NCBI GenBank assembly: GCA_002499015.1
Contig: DAJY01000123.1
Span: 1,883-22,181, forward strand
Length of the DNA stretch: 20,299 nt
From: Euryarchaeota archaeon UBA242
GTDB lineage: Archaea > Thermoplasmatota > Poseidoniia > Poseidoniales > Poseidoniaceae
Direction: 5' to 3'
In this document: positions 1 through 7,310 of the stretch, piece by piece
Position numbering within the stretch: position 1 is the stretch's first letter
How the letters are laid out: each line of letters opens with the position of its first letter
The notes under the pieces: model-generated
The model's input: the letters and a program-made list of their open reading frames with translations, nothing else
Databases searched by the model: none
What the model was told of the DNA's origin: nothing
Made by a program: the position numbers and the translations under genes

Positions 1-123
1 TTTCTTGCAAATTCTTGGTTCTGCTTTTGTTGAAATCGCTTCTTGGCAAATCTTACAATGCTTATGCGGCTGTACTCGGTTGCTATTGCGTGAATTTTTC
101 GTATTATTTGCTGATTCCGACAT
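1..123 (-). CDS. Small zinc-ribbon protein, DUF2116/COG4068-like (partial)
   Basis: Reading the minus strand from an ATG at 123-121 gives 41 residues before the window ends. A Ser/Asn-rich polar start is followed by PHKHCKIC and, after a spacer, RICKK. The H-x-HC-x2-C pattern followed by a second cysteine resembles the short archaeal zinc-ribbon family DUF2116 (COG4068, predicted nucleic-acid-binding), whose second knuckle and C-terminal part would lie outside the window. The start is well supported: GGTGA sits 4 nt upstream and overlaps the pyrH stop region, so translation is probably coupled to pyrH. No biochemical function is established for this family as far as I know. The family assignment rests on one knuckle and is therefore moderate. 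Confidence 0.6.
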   Translation of the reverse strand, partial: MSESANNTKNSRNSNRVQPHKHCKICQEAISTKAEPRICKK

Positions 124-132
124 TTTCTCACC

Positions 133-840
133 TCATGAAGTTATTAGTGTTCCATCAAATGGTTGGCCATCTAATGCTTGTTCCAAGATTGATATTTGAC
201 GTCCATCTAATACCGCTAAATCAATACAGGAATCTTTTGCCCAACCAACTGCTATTGGGTCAATAACTGCTGAAGCCCCTGGTGCAAGCGGTTCACCTAT
301 TCCGGTAATCTCTGCCAACTGATCAATTGTCAATTTGGTCAATGATTGAGCATCATCAAATTTTCTAGGGTCTTTATCGTAAACATGACTGACATTTGTT
401 GCGATAATGCAAGTCCTTGCACCCGCGTCTCTAGCAAAGGCAACTGCTACTGCATCTGTTGTATGACCCGGAGTAGTTCCACCCATTACCACAAAATTAT
501 ATTGTTCTAATAATTCAGCAGACTCAGAAGTAGTGTGAGGGATTGAAGGGGCTACATTACAGCCGATATCAAGCAATATTTGTTGAATTACTGTTGCATT
601 CAATCGAGTTGCTGCAATGCCAATTTTATCTAATTTATCAGATGCTGAAACACAAGTTTTTGCTAATTCAATAGCCTCTCTTGCCGGAAGACCTCCGCCT
701 ATGACTATGCCAACTCTTCGGCCATTACCTTCCAAGTGGACTGCTAGCTGTCTAAGTTGACCGAACCATGCACTGCGTTGTTCGGATTCCTCCGGACGCA
801 GCAGACTGCCTCCTAATGCAACGATGTGACGACTTGTCAT
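133..840 (-). CDS. pyrH: UMP kinase, archaeal type (PyrH)
   Basis: Amino-acid-kinase fold protein of 235 residues that phosphorylates UMP to UDP with ATP in cytosolic pyrimidine nucleotide synthesis. Visible motifs are the N-terminal glycine loop (ALGGSLL, residues 8-14), IGGGLPAR (47-54), ATRLNA (77-82), the GGTTPGHTTDA substrate segment (120-130) and the nucleotide-binding ATNVSHVYDKDPRK (147-160). Length and the LGGS/GGTTPGHTTDA signature match archaeal UMP kinases rather than isopentenyl phosphate kinase or carbamate kinase. The ATG start at 840 has a purine-rich GGGAAGGT element just upstream. The downstream zinc-ribbon gene begins 9 nt after the stop codon, indicating an operon. carA and carB, which start the same pathway, lie about 10 kb away in this window. 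Nothing looks broken. Confidence 0.93.
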   Translation of the reverse strand: MTSRHIVALGGSLLRPEESEQRSAWFGQLRQLAVHLEGNGRRVGIVIGGGLPAREAIELAKTCVSASDKLDKIGIAATRLNATVIQQILLDIGCNVAPSIPHTTSESAELLEQYNFVVMGGTTPGHTTDAVAVAFARDAGARTCIIATNVSHVYDKDPRKFDDAQSLTKLTIDQLAEITGIGEPLAPGASAVIDPIAVGWAKDSCIDLAVLDGRQISILEQALDGQPFDGTLITS

Positions 841-1043
841 CGACCTTCCCTCACAGCCCCTATTCTTTGAGCATATCCCTTGTCATTATTGACATAGAGC
901 CAATTATTAAGTTTCAATTAAATTCTATCCCAATCAATAGGAAATTTATCAAAGTAACTTGCTTGAGAACTTCAAAGTTAATTCAACAAAGGGGCGAGGG
1001 TTGAAAACCCCTCGTCTCTGCCACTAAATTAGAGGCGTAGACT
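841..1043. promoter_or_regulatory. Divergent intergenic region between pyrH and prf1
   Basis: These 203 bp must carry the promoters for both pyrH (leftward) and prf1 (rightward). On the plus strand an A+T-rich element, AAATTTATCAAAG, near 942-954 could be the prf1 TATA box, with transcription starting some 26 nt downstream. On the minus strand CTTAATAATT near 903-912 is a weaker candidate for pyrH. Two near copies of TTCAAAGTTAA/ATCAAAGTAA lie at about 948-957 and 971-981. The right-hand end holds the hairpin listed separately. The promoter placements are inferred from composition only. Confidence 0.35.
990..1019 (+). promoter_or_regulatory. Strong RNA hairpin in the prf1 leader
   Basis: Positions 990-1000 (AGGGGCGAGGG) pair with 1009-1019 (CCCTCGTCTCT) to form an 11-bp stem with two G-U pairs and an 8-nt loop TTGAAAAC. 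It ends 24 nt before the GTG start of prf1 and is strikingly G+C-rich for this A+T-rich window. There is no following oligo-T tract, so it is not a typical terminator. It could be a leader element acting on aRF1 translation or on mRNA stability. The pairing is seen directly; the role is inferred. Confidence 0.5.
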
Positions 1044-2291
1044 GTGTCAGATGATGTTGAACTTGCTTCTCGCCGACTCCGTCTCAAGATGGCATTGGAA
1101 GACCTTCGTGAAATGAAGGGTTTTGGCACTGAACTAGTCAGCATTATTATTCCACCAGACCGCCAAGTATCCGATGCACGCCAACTGCTGCAAAATGAAC
1201 ACGGACAAGCTGCAAATATCAAATCCAAAGGAACTCGTAAGAATGTCCAAGGAGCGATTGATTCAGCACTTTCTTCACTTTCTAAAATAAAAAATGCTGG
1301 AGAAAACGGTATCGCCCTATTCGTCGGTTCAATCATTGTAGGGAATAATAGAAACCGTATGATCAATGTATTAGTTGAAGACCCACCTCAACCACTTTTG
1401 TCATTTCGCTATCGATGTGATTCGGTTTTTGAATTAACACAACTTGAAGATATGCTTATCGACAAAAAATCATATGGATTATTCGTCATCGATAGATCTG
1501 AAGCAGCATTTGGAATCGCCACCGGTAAAAGAATACACGTTCAGGAGCATTTGGTTTCCAACATTATGGGCAAGCACCGCCAAGGAGGTCAATCTGCACA
1601 ACGTTTCGAGAGACTTATTGAAGAGGCTGCGCACAATTTCTTCAAGCGTGCCAGTGAGCATGCTTGTGATTACTGGTTACCAAATTTAGATAATATCCAA
1701 GCAATCATTGTTGGAGGGCCAGGCGCTACAAAGGATTTCGTGGTCAATAATGATTATTTCCATCACGAAATCGTTAAAAAAATTGCTAAGACCACTTTTG
1801 ATGTAGGATATTCCAATGATAGTGGAATTAGAGAATTAGTCGGTAACGCTGGACCGATGATGGGAGAAATAGAACTTGACGCTGAGCGTAAAATCATGGA
1901 TGTATTCCTTTCTGAATTGATTAAAAACCATCCAAAGGCAACATATGGTCAACAAATGGTTAAGCAAGCGCTTGACCAAGGTGCAGTTCAAAAATTACTT
2001 ATTTCTGAGGCATTGAGAAAGAATACAATAACTCTACAATGTGGTGGATGTAAACATGAATGGAAGACCACTATTGGACGCATGGAAGTAATACCGAATT
2101 GCCCTTCTTGTGATGTTTCTGGGGATAAGGCCAAGGAACTAGAAAATATTTCTTTAATCGATGAACTGAGTGCAATGGCAGTAAAATCCAACACTGAACT
2201 TGTATATATCTCGGTTGATACGGAGGAAGGCTCTCAACTAATGCTTGGATTTGGCGGCCTTGCAGCAATATTGCGGTATCCTTGGGTGTGA
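1044..2291 (+). CDS. prf1: Peptide chain release factor aRF1
   Basis: Class I release factor of the archaeal/eukaryotic type, 415 residues, which reads all three stop codons and triggers peptidyl-tRNA hydrolysis on the ribosome. The three diagnostic sites are present: NIKS (58-61) and YxCxxxF (Y123, C125, F129) for stop-codon recognition, and the catalytic GGQ (181-183) in a KHRQGGQSAQRF context. The C-terminal domain carries a zinc-type minidomain with CGGC (333-336) and CPSC (353-356), as in many archaeal aRF1 proteins. The start is GTG at 1044, with only a weak purine element (GAGGCG, 1032-1037) upstream. argS follows after 10 nt through a stop-overlapping Shine-Dalgarno, so the two are probably cotranscribed. 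Confidence 0.97.
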   Translation: MSDDVELASRRLRLKMALEDLREMKGFGTELVSIIIPPDRQVSDARQLLQNEHGQAANIKSKGTRKNVQGAIDSALSSLSKIKNAGENGIALFVGSIIVGNNRNRMINVLVEDPPQPLLSFRYRCDSVFELTQLEDMLIDKKSYGLFVIDRSEAAFGIATGKRIHVQEHLVSNIMGKHRQGGQSAQRFERLIEEAAHNFFKRASEHACDYWLPNLDNIQAIIVGGPGATKDFVVNNDYFHHEIVKKIAKTTFDVGYSNDSGIRELVGNAGPMMGEIELDAERKIMDVFLSELIKNHPKATYGQQMVKQALDQGAVQKLLISEALRKNTITLQCGGCKHEWKTTIGRMEVIPNCPSCDVSGDKAKELENISLIDELSAMAVKSNTELVYISVDTEEGSQLMLGFGGLAAILRYPWV

Positions 2292-2296
2292 GGTGA
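2289..2296 (+). promoter_or_regulatory. Shine-Dalgarno overlapping the prf1 stop codon, for argS
   Basis: The prf1 TGA is the first part of TGAGGTGA, whose GGTGA lies 5 nt before the argS TTG. It decides the TTG start at 2302 and suggests that termination on prf1 feeds initiation on argS. The same octamer recurs before lysS and before the zinc-ribbon gene at the left edge. Confidence 0.7.
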
Positions 2297-2301
2297 ATTA
2301 A

Positions 2302-4080
2302 TTGAAACTTCTACGAGATGAGATCGAACAACTGCTTGGACAGGCCCTTGTCAAAGCCGGTATTTCGGGCGATAATTGGCGCCAAATGTTAGCACCTAGC
2401 CGTGATATGTCTCAAGGAGACCTTTCACTTCCATGTTTTCCCTTAGCAAAGCAATTGTCAAGAAATCCAGTTGAATTGGCTCAATCAATTGCTGATGAAA
2501 TCTCTTCTAATCCTGCGATAGGTGAAGTTTCTGCAGTTGGTGGATATCTTAATATCAAAGCCAATGTTAATTGGTTAGCACAACAAGTTTTGTCGGGTAA
2601 GGTTCGCATTGGTGATGCTTTGGGAACGATGAATAGTACCGGGAGAAAGGTTCTCATCGAGCATACCTCTGCAAACCCAAATGGACCATTCCACGTTGGT
2701 AGAGCAAGAAACGCAATACTCGGTGATTCCTTAGTTCGTCTTCATAGGTTATTTGGAAACGAAGTCAGAGCTGAATATTATGTTGATGACATGGGTAAGC
2801 AAGTTGCAGTATTAGCATGGGCTCTTGCAAACCTTAGCAAGGAGGAAGTTGAGCAAACCCTAGTCGGAAGAGATGCTGTAAATCCTCGTTGGTCAGGCAA
2901 GGCAGATCATGAAACTGTTCGCTGGTATCAAGCTGCACAAAAAATGCGTGAAGGTGAAAACGCACAAGCGATAGAGGATGAAATCGGAAGATTAGTTCAT
3001 GCTAGTGAACATGGTGACCAAGATGTCCTAAATCAGTTTGAATCAGCCTACCAACCTGTTCTTGATGGAATGCTAACAACTCTTAACAGATTAGGAATTA
3101 ATTTTGACACCTTCACTAAAGAATCCAAATTCGTCATCGATGGTGATGTCGCCAAATTGATGCTAAGACTCAGTGAGATGGAGATCTATGGTGAAGCGGA
3201 TAATGGTGCAGGCTACCTTGATTTGGGCCAACGTGGTCTAAAGGGTAAAACTGAATTCTTCTTTAGAAGAGGAGATGGTTCATCACTCTATGCAACTAGA
3301 GATATTGCATATCATATGTGGAAATGGCAACAGTGTGATGATTTGATTGATGTTCTAGGAGAAGATCATAAATTACAAGGGAAGCAAGTTGCAATGGCTC
3401 TAACAGAATTAGGAGAAAGAGTCCCAGAGGTATTGTTCTATAGTTTCATCAAGTTACCAGAAGGAAAGATGTCTACACGAAAAGGAAACGTAGTTTTCAT
3501 GGATGATTTACTGGAGGAAGCACAAGCACAAGCCGCAACGATTGTAAGAGAATTACGCCCTGATTATTTGGAAGAAAAGGTGATGGAAATCGCAGAGGCT
3601 GTAGGTGTTTCTGCTGTTCGCTTCAATATCATAAAAGTGAGCCCTGACAAAGGATTCACATTCCGTTGGGAAGAAGCACTTGCATTTGAGGCAGGCTCAG
3701 CACCATTCATCATGTACAGCCATACTAGAGCGCATTCAGTAATGCTACGCTGTATTGAATCGGGTGCTGATATTGATTTGATCATATCATCTGAAATCGA
3801 TTATTGTCAACAGGAAATGCCAACTGGACTTGTAGAACTTCTAAGAACGATTGCAAGGCATAACGACATACTCGACAAAGCAGTCAATATGAGAAAGCCA
3901 CATTTGTTCGCTGCTCAATTACTAGATTTAGCAAATGCATACAACGGGTTTTACAGAGACTGCCACATTCTAGTTGAAGGTGTTCCAAACCCACTCTATC
4001 TACAGGTTTCAGAAGTAGCAAGAAATCTACTGAAAACAGGAATGCAAGGTGTGGGAATCATTCCGATTGAACAAATGTGA
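2302..4080 (+). CDS. argS: Arginyl-tRNA synthetase
   Basis: Class I aminoacyl-tRNA synthetase of 592 residues that charges tRNA-Arg. The N-terminal additional domain (about 1-105) recognises the tRNA elbow. The catalytic core follows, with SANPNGPFHVGRARNA (HIGH-type signature), then YVDDMGKQ and the KMSTRKGN signature loop. The C-terminal helical DALR anticodon-binding domain includes FIMYSHTRAHS and ends in IPIEQM. Length is normal for the family. Translation starts at TTG 2302 with a Shine-Dalgarno 5 nt upstream that overlaps the prf1 stop. The gene runs tail-to-tail into the NOG1 gene with a single base between the two stop codons, so the transcripts must overlap or end inside one another. 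No key residue is missing by eye. Confidence 0.96.
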   Translation: MKLLRDEIEQLLGQALVKAGISGDNWRQMLAPSRDMSQGDLSLPCFPLAKQLSRNPVELAQSIADEISSNPAIGEVSAVGGYLNIKANVNWLAQQVLSGKVRIGDALGTMNSTGRKVLIEHTSANPNGPFHVGRARNAILGDSLVRLHRLFGNEVRAEYYVDDMGKQVAVLAWALANLSKEEVEQTLVGRDAVNPRWSGKADHETVRWYQAAQKMREGENAQAIEDEIGRLVHASEHGDQDVLNQFESAYQPVLDGMLTTLNRLGINFDTFTKESKFVIDGDVAKLMLRLSEMEIYGEADNGAGYLDLGQRGLKGKTEFFFRRGDGSSLYATRDIAYHMWKWQQCDDLIDVLGEDHKLQGKQVAMALTELGERVPEVLFYSFIKLPEGKMSTRKGNVVFMDDLLEEAQAQAATIVRELRPDYLEEKVMEIAEAVGVSAVRFNIIKVSPDKGFTFRWEEALAFEAGSAPFIMYSHTRAHSVMLRCIESGADIDLIISSEIDYCQQEMPTGLVELLRTIARHNDILDKAVNMRKPHLFAAQLLDLANAYNGFYRDCHILVEGVPNPLYLQVSEVARNLLKTGMQGVGIIPIEQM

Positions 4081-4081
4081 G

Positions 4082-5248
4082 TTATTCACGACGGTCCCAA
4101 TCTCTTGTTTTCATATACTTCGGTTTAGCAATATCTAGATCTCTACGATACCATCCCTCTGGCAAACTTAGAGGGTCTATATCACGAGCAGATTTCACTC
4201 GGCGAACAATTTCTAACCGCATTGCATCCATTCCAACGAATTCTGTTGCTGACATTGTCGGACGGCCTTGAGAGTCATAGAGCAGGGGCAATAGTGGGTC
4301 ACCTTCACTACCTTCATCCTGCCATAGTTTTTCTGCTGCAATAACTTCATCCCACATCTCTGGTTTTGGATTTAGTAAATCTGCTTTTGATGAGACAACC
4401 AATAAATCAGTCTCAGGCAATAATCCTTTTACCTCTTCAAGAAGATTCAATTGTTCCTCCATTGGAGTTCCACACTGTTCGCTTCCATCTAGTAAAAATA
4501 GAACTAAAGATCCTGTATTTTCTAATGCTGCTATCGCCTGCATTTCAATTGCGTTTCTATTTATCATAGGCCTATCGAGCAAACCAGGAGTGTCAACTAA
4601 TTGATGCTGAAGCCTTCTATGGAAGAAATGCCCAACGTGTATTTGTTTAGTAGTAAATGGATAATGATTTACTTCCATATTACCTGAACTCAATGCAGAA
4701 ATAAAGGCGGATTTCCCTACATTTGGAGCACCGCAGACCACAATACAAGGTAATTCAGAATTAATTGTTGGTAACTTTTTTAGAGTCTCTCTCGCTTCAC
4801 TTAGCCATAGTAACGATTTGCCGACTTGGCGCATAACAGAACTTATCCGGCCATATGCTTCCTTTCTTGCATCGTGCATCAATTCAGTCCTCGCAGTACG
4901 GACAATTTTCTTGGAGTTCTGTCCAGAGATAGCAGTGATTCTTTTCGCAGCCCATTGTAGCATTGAAAGGTGATGTCGATAATCATCACATCCTACACAG
5001 GCCTCTATCATCGCTACATCAAATTGAGGTGATTGGTCTAGGCTTGGCCAACATTCCACCATCTCAGTAAACTGACTGTAGATCACATCTGCTGCAGTCT
5101 GAACCATTCTGTTCATCTGTTTTCTTACACGAAATACTTTGTCAGGATCATCAACCCTATCAGCTGCTTTTCGCGCTCGCGAGAAGGCTTTATCGAGAAC
5201 TTCGTCCTCCAAAAGGACTGTTGGTATTGTTCGCCATGAGACCTTCAA
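4082..5248 (-). CDS. nog1: NOG1-family GTPase
   Basis: From TTG 5248 this is a 388-residue P-loop GTPase resembling archaeal NOG1 (COG1084), whose eukaryotic relative assembles the large ribosomal subunit. A helical N-terminal domain beginning near TIPTVLLEDEVLDKAF precedes the G domain. The G domain has G1 GAPNVGKS (173-180), a switch I YPFTTK (197-201), G3 DTPG (219-222) and, at the G4 position, SKAD (287-290) in place of NKxD. The tail is short and basic (YMKTRDWDRRE). I chose TTG 5248 over the upstream TTG 5314 because GGAGG lies 7 nt before it and because family members begin close to the TIPT segment. A TATA-like box at 5330-5343 would give a leader of about 60 nt. The role in 50S assembly is inferred from family. 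Confidence 0.85.
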   Translation of the reverse strand: MKVSWRTIPTVLLEDEVLDKAFSRARKAADRVDDPDKVFRVRKQMNRMVQTAADVIYSQFTEMVECWPSLDQSPQFDVAMIEACVGCDDYRHHLSMLQWAAKRITAISGQNSKKIVRTARTELMHDARKEAYGRISSVMRQVGKSLLWLSEARETLKKLPTINSELPCIVVCGAPNVGKSAFISALSSGNMEVNHYPFTTKQIHVGHFFHRRLQHQLVDTPGLLDRPMINRNAIEMQAIAALENTGSLVLFLLDGSEQCGTPMEEQLNLLEEVKGLLPETDLLVVSSKADLLNPKPEMWDEVIAAEKLWQDEGSEGDPLLPLLYDSQGRPTMSATEFVGMDAMRLEIVRRVKSARDIDPLSLPEGWYRRDLDIAKPKYMKTRDWDRRE

Positions 5249-5329
5249 GCCTATTCCTCCATTCCATGCCGGTAGCCCACCCTTGATGAAGGCACTCCTC
5301 CAAATAAGCGACAATTATTGTACTACGAA

Positions 5330-5343
5330 TGCTAAATATAACA
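5330..5343 (-). promoter_or_regulatory. Putative TATA box for the NOG1-type gene
   Basis: On the minus strand this reads TGTTATATTTAGCA, a good match to an archaeal TATA box. The predicted transcription start, roughly 26 nt downstream near 5311, supports the internal TTG 5248 as the start codon, although a leaderless start at TTG 5314 is not excluded. The other promoter in this 174-bp divergent gap may be GAAATAAATC at 5363-5372 on the plus strand. Confidence 0.4.
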
Positions 5344-5422
5344 TCGCAATGAACTTTTTGTGGAAATAAATCCATTAATGCAAGTACGAGCGTTCAAGTA
5401 GCGTCGCCTAATCAACTACAAC

Positions 5423-5866
5423 ATGGCGAAGAAGAAGAACAGCATTGACTTACCGGAATGGGCACAAACATTATGGGAAGAAATGGGCTCTCCGGACCTT
5501 GAATCTAATGTTGGAATACACAATGGAAATCTGTTGGAGAGACGCCATGGCCTGCGCCGTGATGATCTAATTGAGATTTTAATGGATGCAAGAGCGCTTG
5601 CTGAAGGAAACGATGGCTGGGTTAAGGGTCGTTTGTTATCAAGCGGTAAGTCAAGTCTTGAAATACTAACCGATGATGGTAAAAACCACTATATCTCGCG
5701 AGATGTAATCGTTCAGGTCGTTTTAGTAGCTCATACTCGCCCTCCATATATTGACGATTCAGAATTACTCGCATTCGAAAGAGATGATATGAAGCGCCGT
5801 AGCAGTTTACACGAAAAAGTAGAGAAGCAAAAAAGCGGAAACGATGATGCTCATCTTTGGGGTTGA
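5423..5866 (+). CDS. Conserved-looking protein of unknown function
   Basis: I do not recognise this 147-residue protein. It begins with a lysine-rich MAKKKNS and a helical stretch (DLPEWAQTLWEEMG). A helix with LRRDDLIEILMDARAL (44-59) follows. Next is a segment likely to be beta strands, with WVKGRLLSS (66-74), SLEILTDDGKNHYIS (78-92) and RDVIVQVVLVAHTRPPYI (93-110). The tail is charged and probably helical, rich in Lys, Arg and Glu. The strand-rich centre could be a small SH3- or Sm-like barrel, which is speculative. It has no cysteines and no signal or membrane segment, so it is likely cytosolic. The ATG start has no Shine-Dalgarno. The stop at 5866 sits 5 nt before the ferredoxin ATG, so the two genes are very likely translated together. 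Confidence 0.8.
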   Translation: MAKKKNSIDLPEWAQTLWEEMGSPDLESNVGIHNGNLLERRHGLRRDDLIEILMDARALAEGNDGWVKGRLLSSGKSSLEILTDDGKNHYISRDVIVQVVLVAHTRPPYIDDSELLAFERDDMKRRSSLHEKVEKQKSGNDDAHLWG

Positions 5867-5871
5867 GGACG

Positions 5872-6195
5872 ATGCCGGAGGGCGATGTAGGTTATTCACG
5901 CCACGTCTTTATCTGTGGACATCAGAGACCTGAAGGCGTTGTCAAGCCAAATTGTTTTGACAGAGGTAGTATTGACTACATGAAAGCCCTAAAATTGGCT
6001 GCCATTAAAGCAGGCTTGAGTGACATAAGAGTACAAAAATCAGGTTGCTTAGATTATTGTGACCAAGGGACTACTTGTGTTGTTTATCCAGAAGGCGTTT
6101 GGTATACGATCAATAATGAGAATGACCTAATACCAATCCTTGAACATCTTAAAACGGGAAAGATTGCTGAAAAGCAACTCCTAAAATTAGACTAA
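5872..6195 (+). CDS. Thioredoxin-like [2Fe-2S] ferredoxin (COG3411-like)
   Basis: A protein of 107 residues with the cysteine spacing of thioredoxin-fold [2Fe-2S] ferredoxins: C15 (FICGHQRP), C28, C59 and C63 (SGCLDYC), that is C-x12-C-x30-C-x3-C. A further cysteine, C69, lies in GTTCVVYPEGVWY. These cluster-binding proteins carry electrons; the partner here is unknown. I chose ATG 5872 over the in-frame TTG 5857. ATG 5872 has a GAGG element just upstream, overlapping the previous stop codon, whereas TTG 5857 would add only five residues and overlap the upstream gene. The gene is coupled to the unknown gene at 5423, which suggests a shared task. Its TAA abuts the aIF2 beta stop with no base between. 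Confidence 0.9.
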   Translation: MPEGDVGYSRHVFICGHQRPEGVVKPNCFDRGSIDYMKALKLAAIKAGLSDIRVQKSGCLDYCDQGTTCVVYPEGVWYTINNENDLIPILEHLKTGKIAEKQLLKLD

Positions 6196-6606
6196 TCAAA
6201 GTTTAACTGGTCTTGTAGCACCACATGCTTGGCACTTTAGAAGAGTAGTTCTATCCTCTTTGATAAAGTGAGTATCAGGAGCTGAACATTGACCACACTT
6301 GATGTAGTTATTGACATAATTAGCGATAGTTCGCTTGATTCTCTTTGGTGGAATTCTTCCCTTGAATCTAGCACGTGGTCCATCTCTTGAACCTGAAGTT
6401 CCTAACTCGTTTAGAATGAATTGGTATACATGATTATCATCTCTATCCATCATAGAAACCAATTCATTGAAGTTTCTAAGGATTGTATTTGAACCTTCTA
6501 TCATTATCTGAGGATTAGGTAATTTCCAACGAGAACCTGAAGATATCTCTTCTGGAATATTTTCTCTGGCTCTGTCGAGAAGAGCCTCATATTCAAAGTC
6601 GCCCAT
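6196..6606 (-). CDS. eif2b: Translation initiation factor aIF2, beta subunit
   Basis: Beta subunit of the heterotrimeric GTPase aIF2, which delivers initiator Met-tRNA to the small ribosomal subunit. From ATG 6606 it has 136 residues. A short N-terminal helix (DFEYEALLDRARENIPEE) binds the gamma subunit. A central alpha-beta domain includes EGSNTILRNFNEL (38-49) and FILNELGTSGS. The C-terminal zinc ribbon has C104/C107 and C125/C128 (CGQC, CQACGA). The reading frame is open up to 6681, but archaeal homologues begin close to MGDFEYE, and an AGGGAAGGG element precedes ATG 6606, so the shorter start is preferred. It is divergent from the gfcR-like gene across 111 bp and convergent with the ferredoxin. 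Confidence 0.95.
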   Translation of the reverse strand: MGDFEYEALLDRARENIPEEISSGSRWKLPNPQIMIEGSNTILRNFNELVSMMDRDDNHVYQFILNELGTSGSRDGPRARFKGRIPPKRIKRTIANYVNNYIKCGQCSAPDTHFIKEDRTTLLKCQACGATRPVKL

Positions 6607-6717
6607 GCCCCTTCCCTGTGCCGACCTTTCTTGAAGTCTTTGTAGGGCTAGATGTCGCTTGTATGGAGGTCTTTCTAGCAAAGGTTTGAATTGTGTGAGG
6701 CGACCCCCTTTGGTTTG

Positions 6718-7299
6718 ATGGTATTAAGTATCGAAGAATTACGCGCCCTCGCAACTAATCTGCGCATTGAGGGATTAAACTCCCAACAGATTGCTGATGA
6801 ATTATCATTATCACAAGATACTATTGCTTGGCTTCTAACAGGAGAAAACGAAGATCGTCCAAAGGATGTACGAATCGGTTGGAGAACTATTGGCGTTAAA
6901 CCAGGTCGTATTGCAGCAATTGGTGCAATAATGGGTGATGTTGTTGATGAAGAAATGGGACTCGGAGAAACTGATACTGTCGTAGGAATTTCAATCAATG
7001 GAATTGCATTTGGCCACGAAGTGGCTCGTATTATCGATTCAGAAATGACTGTTTACAGGACCACTGATAGTGGAAATGGAAAAGGTTCTCTTTCGAATAA
7101 ATATGGCCAAGTTGCTGGTAAGAGAGTTGTTATTGTTGACGATGTTCTTTCATCTGGAGTCACCATGTCACGTACCATTAAGGCAATCCGTGAATCCGGT
7201 GGAGAGGTCGGACTCGTAGTGGTATTGGTAAACAAAACCACCCGTAACGAGATTGATGGCGTCCCTTTACGTGGAATCATCAGAGCTGTTGCAGTCTGA
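6718..7299 (+). CDS. gfcR: HTH-phosphoribosyltransferase regulator (GfcR / PyrE-like)
   Basis: A 193-residue protein with a short N-terminal helix-turn-helix (LRIEGLNSQQIADELSLSQD, ending in TIAWLL; residues 15-40) joined to a type I phosphoribosyltransferase domain. The PRPP-binding signature is VVIVDDVLSSGVTM (137-150). The architecture matches archaeal orotate phosphoribosyltransferase-like proteins. The halophile member GfcR activates sugar catabolism genes, but the target and ligand here are unknown. ATG 6718 is chosen because homologues begin near SIEELRALA; the frame also has TTG starts at 6691 and 6715, and no start has a convincing Shine-Dalgarno. lysS begins 11 nt after the stop through TGAGGTGA, so the two share an operon. 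It is less likely to be a true PyrE enzyme because of the added DNA-binding domain. Confidence 0.82.
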   Translation: MVLSIEELRALATNLRIEGLNSQQIADELSLSQDTIAWLLTGENEDRPKDVRIGWRTIGVKPGRIAAIGAIMGDVVDEEMGLGETDTVVGISINGIAFGHEVARIIDSEMTVYRTTDSGNGKGSLSNKYGQVAGKRVVIVDDVLSSGVTMSRTIKAIRESGGEVGLVVVLVNKTTRNEIDGVPLRGIIRAVAV

Positions 7300-7304
7300 G
7301 GTGA
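7297..7304 (+). promoter_or_regulatory. Shine-Dalgarno overlapping the gfcR stop codon, for lysS
   Basis: TGAGGTGA includes the TGA of the upstream gene, and its GGTGA is 6 nt before the lysS GTG. The twelve bases TGAGGTGAATTA are identical to those before argS. Confidence 0.7.
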
Positions 7305-7310
7305 ATTATA

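Noticed and set aside
990..1023. A tRNA 3' end: GAGGG, 7-nt loop TTGAAAA, CCCC..., then CGTCTCT-G-CCA resembles a T-arm, acceptor strand and CCA.
   Set aside because: The loop lacks the conserved C56, the 7-nt-loop reading leaves an A-C mismatch, and no matching 5' acceptor (AGAGACG) or anticodon arm lies upstream. A simple hairpin explains it better.
983..1366. A 127-codon minus-strand frame over the prf1 start and leader.
   Set aside because: It overlaps conserved aRF1 coding sequence including NIKS, and its product shows no motif.
5423..5866. Initial idea that this basic protein of about 147 residues is translation factor aIF1A.
   Set aside because: It lacks the OB-fold motifs and the arginine-rich N-terminus of aIF1A, and no aligned segment supports the match. 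Left as unknown.
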